From Pacificibacter marinus (GTDB lineage Bacteria > Pseudomonadota > Alphaproteobacteria > Rhodobacterales > Rhodobacteraceae): DNA of 64,000 nt. The position numbers were made by a program, and so were the translations under genes. The notes below the pieces were generated by a model. That model searched no databases. It was not told the DNA's origin and worked only from the letters and a program-made list of their open reading frames with translations. This document shows, piece after piece, positions 61,789 to 64,000 of this stretch (position 1 is the stretch's first letter; the number at the start of each line of letters is the position of its first letter). The stretch is from positions 62,001 to 126,000 of the forward strand of contig NZ_JAHKPU010000019.1 of NCBI RefSeq assembly GCF_018860505.1, given 5' to 3'.

Positions 61789-62288
61789 CGTACGATACTC
61801 CCAGATAGGGCCACAGCTGTGTGATAGTAGGAGGCATAAGCCAGTTCATAGGCATCGACGATGGCCTGTTCGATGCGTTCCTCTTCGCGCTCAACCGCAT
61901 AGGGAATGCGCAGCGCTTTAAGAACCGGCTCCATTGTGGTGGCGTGCGGTACAGCCCACCAATTGTTTTCGCCCATATCCCCACGGTAGCTCATAAGCAT
62001 CACAACCGGAATGCCAGCCCCAAGGCCCATTCGCGCCAAAGGCTCAACTGACGCCCGCAGGCCGGAATTTTCCATGACCAATGCTGCACGCTGTCCGGAC
62101 AAAAATATACCGCCGCAAATCGCAGCGCCTTCGCCCTCATTCGTCACCTGAATCGTGCGGATATCTGGATCAGCATCGAGTGCGGGGTAAAGTTCTTTGA
62201 ACAAACTATCGGGGAGATAACACACCAGCGTCACCCCTGCCCGTTTCAGCCCGCGGATCACTGCATCGACGGCACTTTGTTTCATCAT
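61785..62288 (-). CDS. TPP-dependent decarboxylase, N-terminal (PYR) subunit
   Basis: 167 residues. It resembles ComD-type subunits of sulfopyruvate decarboxylase: GLKRAGVTLVCYLPDSLFKE, catalytic Glu in QVTNEGEGAAICGGIFLSG, MENSGLRASVEPLA and RGDMGENNWW. The stop overlaps the start of the partner by ATGA. GGAGGGA lies directly before two possible ATGs (62288 and 62285). It is the first gene of the operon and an inverted repeat sits just upstream. Confidence 0.87.
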   Translation of the reverse strand: MMKQSAVDAVIRGLKRAGVTLVCYLPDSLFKELYPALDADPDIRTIQVTNEGEGAAICGGIFLSGQRAALVMENSGLRASVEPLARMGLGAGIPVVMLMSYRGDMGENNWWAVPHATTMEPVLKALRIPYAVEREEERIEQAIVDAYELAYASYYHTAVALSGSIVR

Positions 62289-62295
62289 TCCCTCC

Positions 62296-62321
62296 GGTTG
62301 ATAGCTCGATTTCTATCAACC
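62296..62321. promoter_or_regulatory. inverted repeat before the catabolic operon
   Basis: Perfect 9-bp inverted repeat GGTTGATAG / CTATCAACC with spacer CTCGATTT, 8 bases before the first ATG and touching the ribosome site. It contains ATAG-N8-CTAT, close to a LysR-type T-N11-A site, and could also form a hairpin in the leader. It is the likely control point of the operon. Confidence 0.6.
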
Positions 62322-62386
62322 TGTCAGGAAAAAAATGTTCCCAAAAGACGGTAATTGTAGAACGAGTTGTTTCACTCAGCGCAACA

Positions 62387-63322
62387 CTAGTCGCGTGCAG
62401 TTTCGCGCATCGCTTCAAGAGTAGACGTCAAAACATCCGCCAGCGCCTGAGCCGCTTCAGACACTTCACCTTTCGGGCGCGACACAAGCGTCAGCCGCCT
62501 TAAACTTAAACCAGGATCAGACAAAGGAATAAAAGTCAGTTGTCCGCGCGCAATCTCGGCCTGCACTCCCATTTTGGTCTGCAAAATAGTGCCTAAACCA
62601 CGGGTCGCGAGATCAATCATCAAGCCGATAGAGTTGGTTTTTGTCCGACGTGAAAATTCAACAAAAGCCCCAGAAAACATTTGCTCGACTGAACTTCCAA
62701 GCGTCAAAGACCCGTCAGACAGGATGACCCGTTCGCCTGAAAGATCGTAACTTTTCAACTTGCCACGCAACTTCGTAAGCGGGCTGCCGGGGGAGACCAA
62801 GACTCCAAGCGGCAGCGAAATTGATGTCAATCTACGCGCATTACGCGGCACGCGCACATCAAATGCTAGCGCGAGATCCGCCTCACCTTGATGCACCAAA
62901 TCAACCGCATTTTGTGACCCCACAACCTGTATATCGACACTGATTTCTGGATGGCGCACCCAAAAACCGGCAAGCACATCTGTCAGAATCCCTCGCGACG
63001 CACTTTCAATGACAGCTAAAGTGACCGTGCCACGGCGCAGCCCTTGCAGGTCACCGATTTCCGTCACAGCGCGGTTCATTTCCCCCGTTGATTGCTTGAT
63101 GTGATGCTCAAGCAATTCCCCTGCAGAGGTCAGCCGCAATCGTTGTTTGGTGCGGTCGAACAGAGGTGTGCCAAGGTCTTCTTCAAGTTGCTTGATCGAA
63201 CGAGAAATTGAAGACGGCGCAACATTCAACGTCAATGCCGTCTGACGGATGGACCCCAAGCGGGCCACCAAAGAAAAGTGGTAGACGCGAGACGAAACAA
63301 GACCGAGGCGATGTAAATCCAA
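62387..63322 (-). CDS. LysR-family transcriptional regulator
   Basis: 311 residues from a TTG start with AGGAAAG just before it. N-terminal winged helix-turn-helix: VYHFSLVARLGSIRQTALTL, NVAPSSISRSIKQLEEDLG (residues about 14-48), then a LysR effector domain (GTVTLAVIESASRGILTDVL). It lies 98 bases before the catabolic operon on the same strand, the gap carrying the inverted repeat, so it probably regulates that operon though it is not divergent from it. Confidence 0.9.
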   Translation of the reverse strand: MDLHRLGLVSSRVYHFSLVARLGSIRQTALTLNVAPSSISRSIKQLEEDLGTPLFDRTKQRLRLTSAGELLEHHIKQSTGEMNRAVTEIGDLQGLRRGTVTLAVIESASRGILTDVLAGFWVRHPEISVDIQVVGSQNAVDLVHQGEADLALAFDVRVPRNARRLTSISLPLGVLVSPGSPLTKLRGKLKSYDLSGERVILSDGSLTLGSSVEQMFSGAFVEFSRRTKTNSIGLMIDLATRGLGTILQTKMGVQAEIARGQLTFIPLSDPGLSLRRLTLVSRPKGEVSEAAQALADVLTSTLEAMRETARD

Positions 63323-63346
63323 TAGCTTTCCTAAAAGTAGTCTGGC

Positions 63347-63967
63347 CTAATGATAGTCTGGAATGCCCGGCATCGTGATGAAACCTGGCAGCAGGCGTAT
63401 TCTGCGCGCCCAAAGACGTAGTGCAGGAAACTCATCATGATCAAGATTAAAATCTCGACTGAGTGCGAAAGCTGGGAACAGCGCGAGGTCAGCCAAACTG
63501 GGTGCATCCCCCGCAACGAAGTTTGCGCCACGCAAAGACTGCCGAGTCAAATGATCGTCCAGAATACGAAACAGCGTTCGCGCCTGCGCACGTAATTCAA
63601 CGACATCCCCCGTCGCATCCAGCAAGGCGACAGCGCGTGCCTGCACCGCAACAGCAAGATCGTCACAAGCGAATCCCAACCAATCCATCATCTGAGCGCG
63701 GTCCTTTGCCTCATCAGGTATGAATCGTTTATCGATATCGTGTTCCGCTACGTAAATTAGGATTGCTGAAAGATTACGCAAAACGAGTGCATTGTCCTCT
63801 AAAATAGGCAGGCGACCCATCGGGTTTAGTTTTAAATACTCAGGGGATTTTTCTTCTGCGCCGGGAAAGGCGTCCACATTGATCAGCTCCAGCGCCACTT
63901 CAGCACAAGACGCGACCAAACGAACCCGATAGCAATTCTCAAAAAGATCATAATTATGTAAAATCAT
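63347..63967 (-). CDS. glutathione S-transferase family protein
   Basis: 206 residues. N-terminal thioredoxin-like half with NYDLFENCYRVRLVASCAEV (no classic Ser/Tyr at the start of helix 1; a Cys sits at residue 12) and LKLNPMGRLPILEDNALVL, where the cis-Pro LP and the ED pair bind glutathione. The C-terminal helical half has FVAGDAPSLADLALFPAFAL. It ends 24 bases before the LysR start on the same strand. Its role in the operon is unclear; glutathione conjugation, isomerisation or dehalogenation are possible. Confidence 0.87.
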   Translation of the reverse strand: MILHNYDLFENCYRVRLVASCAEVALELINVDAFPGAEEKSPEYLKLNPMGRLPILEDNALVLRNLSAILIYVAEHDIDKRFIPDEAKDRAQMMDWLGFACDDLAVAVQARAVALLDATGDVVELRAQARTLFRILDDHLTRQSLRGANFVAGDAPSLADLALFPAFALSRDFNLDHDEFPALRLWARRIRLLPGFITMPGIPDYH

Positions 63968-64000
63968 GTCACGACCTCCAGCTCTTCGATGCTACGTCGT

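Noticed and set aside
1-64000. CRISPR arrays, tRNA or rRNA genes, prophage
   Set aside because: No regularly spaced repeats, no cloverleaf-like sequence in the intergenic gaps and no phage structural or integrase genes were seen.

Overview
The window reads as a chromosomal segment of a marine Rhodobacteraceae (roseobacter-type alphaproteobacterium). The evidence is moderate GC, a DUF1223 gene next to acnA, TAXI-type TRAP transport, many small-molecule ABC importers, a long PutA without the DNA-binding domain, and tightly packed operons with ATGA stop/start overlaps. These are family-level inferences; no rRNA or tRNA is present to place it further. Gene density is high and most of the window is uptake and catabolism.

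Layout. 0-9 kb: the tail of a DMT exporter, a lipid A-type acyltransferase, an exported sensor-like protein, a DUF1223 protein, aconitase acnA with a clear terminator, an EF-hand gene broken by a 10-bp duplication, rpiB, a LysR gene and a TauE/SafE permease. 9.2-16.7 kb: a five-gene monosaccharide-type ABC importer plus SMP-30 lactonase on the minus strand, divergent from a soluble GAF histidine kinase and response regulator that probably control it. 16.8-19.2 kb: two LuxR-type genes, one fused to an alpha/beta hydrolase, facing away from each other across a perfect C6/G6 palindrome. 19.3-21.1 kb: a Slam outer-membrane translocon with its candidate surface lipoprotein (type XI secretion). 21.4-28.1 kb: a DeoR-controlled FbpABC-like importer with three phosphoester hydrolases, one resembling the 3'-phosphatase half of T4 Pnkp. 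28.2-33.3 kb: a stand-alone glutamate 5-kinase and a bifunctional PutA. 34-41.2 kb: a TAXI-TRAP system, UspA-type protein and RpiR regulator, divergent from an aminotransferase and a BKACE enzyme. 41.2-47.5 kb: a LacI-controlled FbpABC-like importer ending in a metallophosphoesterase, flanked by two decayed IS3-family transposase ends. 47.7-50.8 kb: a DevBCA-type exporter. 51-62.3 kb: a nine-gene minus-strand catabolic operon. 62.4-64 kb: LysR and GST-like genes.

How the genes work together. Two unrelated importer operons (22-28 kb and 42-47 kb) share one logic: an FbpA-like binding protein, permease and ATPase, followed by phosphoesterases, under a sugar-type repressor with its own visible operator. 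Both probably feed on phosphorylated organic compounds. The 51-62 kb operon joins a xanthine-dehydrogenase-like enzyme (FAD and Mo domains fused), two TrzA/AtzA-like hydrolases, an oxygenase that has lost its Rieske cluster region, a GMC oxidoreductase, an aldehyde dehydrogenase and a split TPP decarboxylase. It looks like an undescribed pathway for an N-heterocyclic substrate and, with the phosphoesterase importer and the Slam pair, is the most interesting content of the window.
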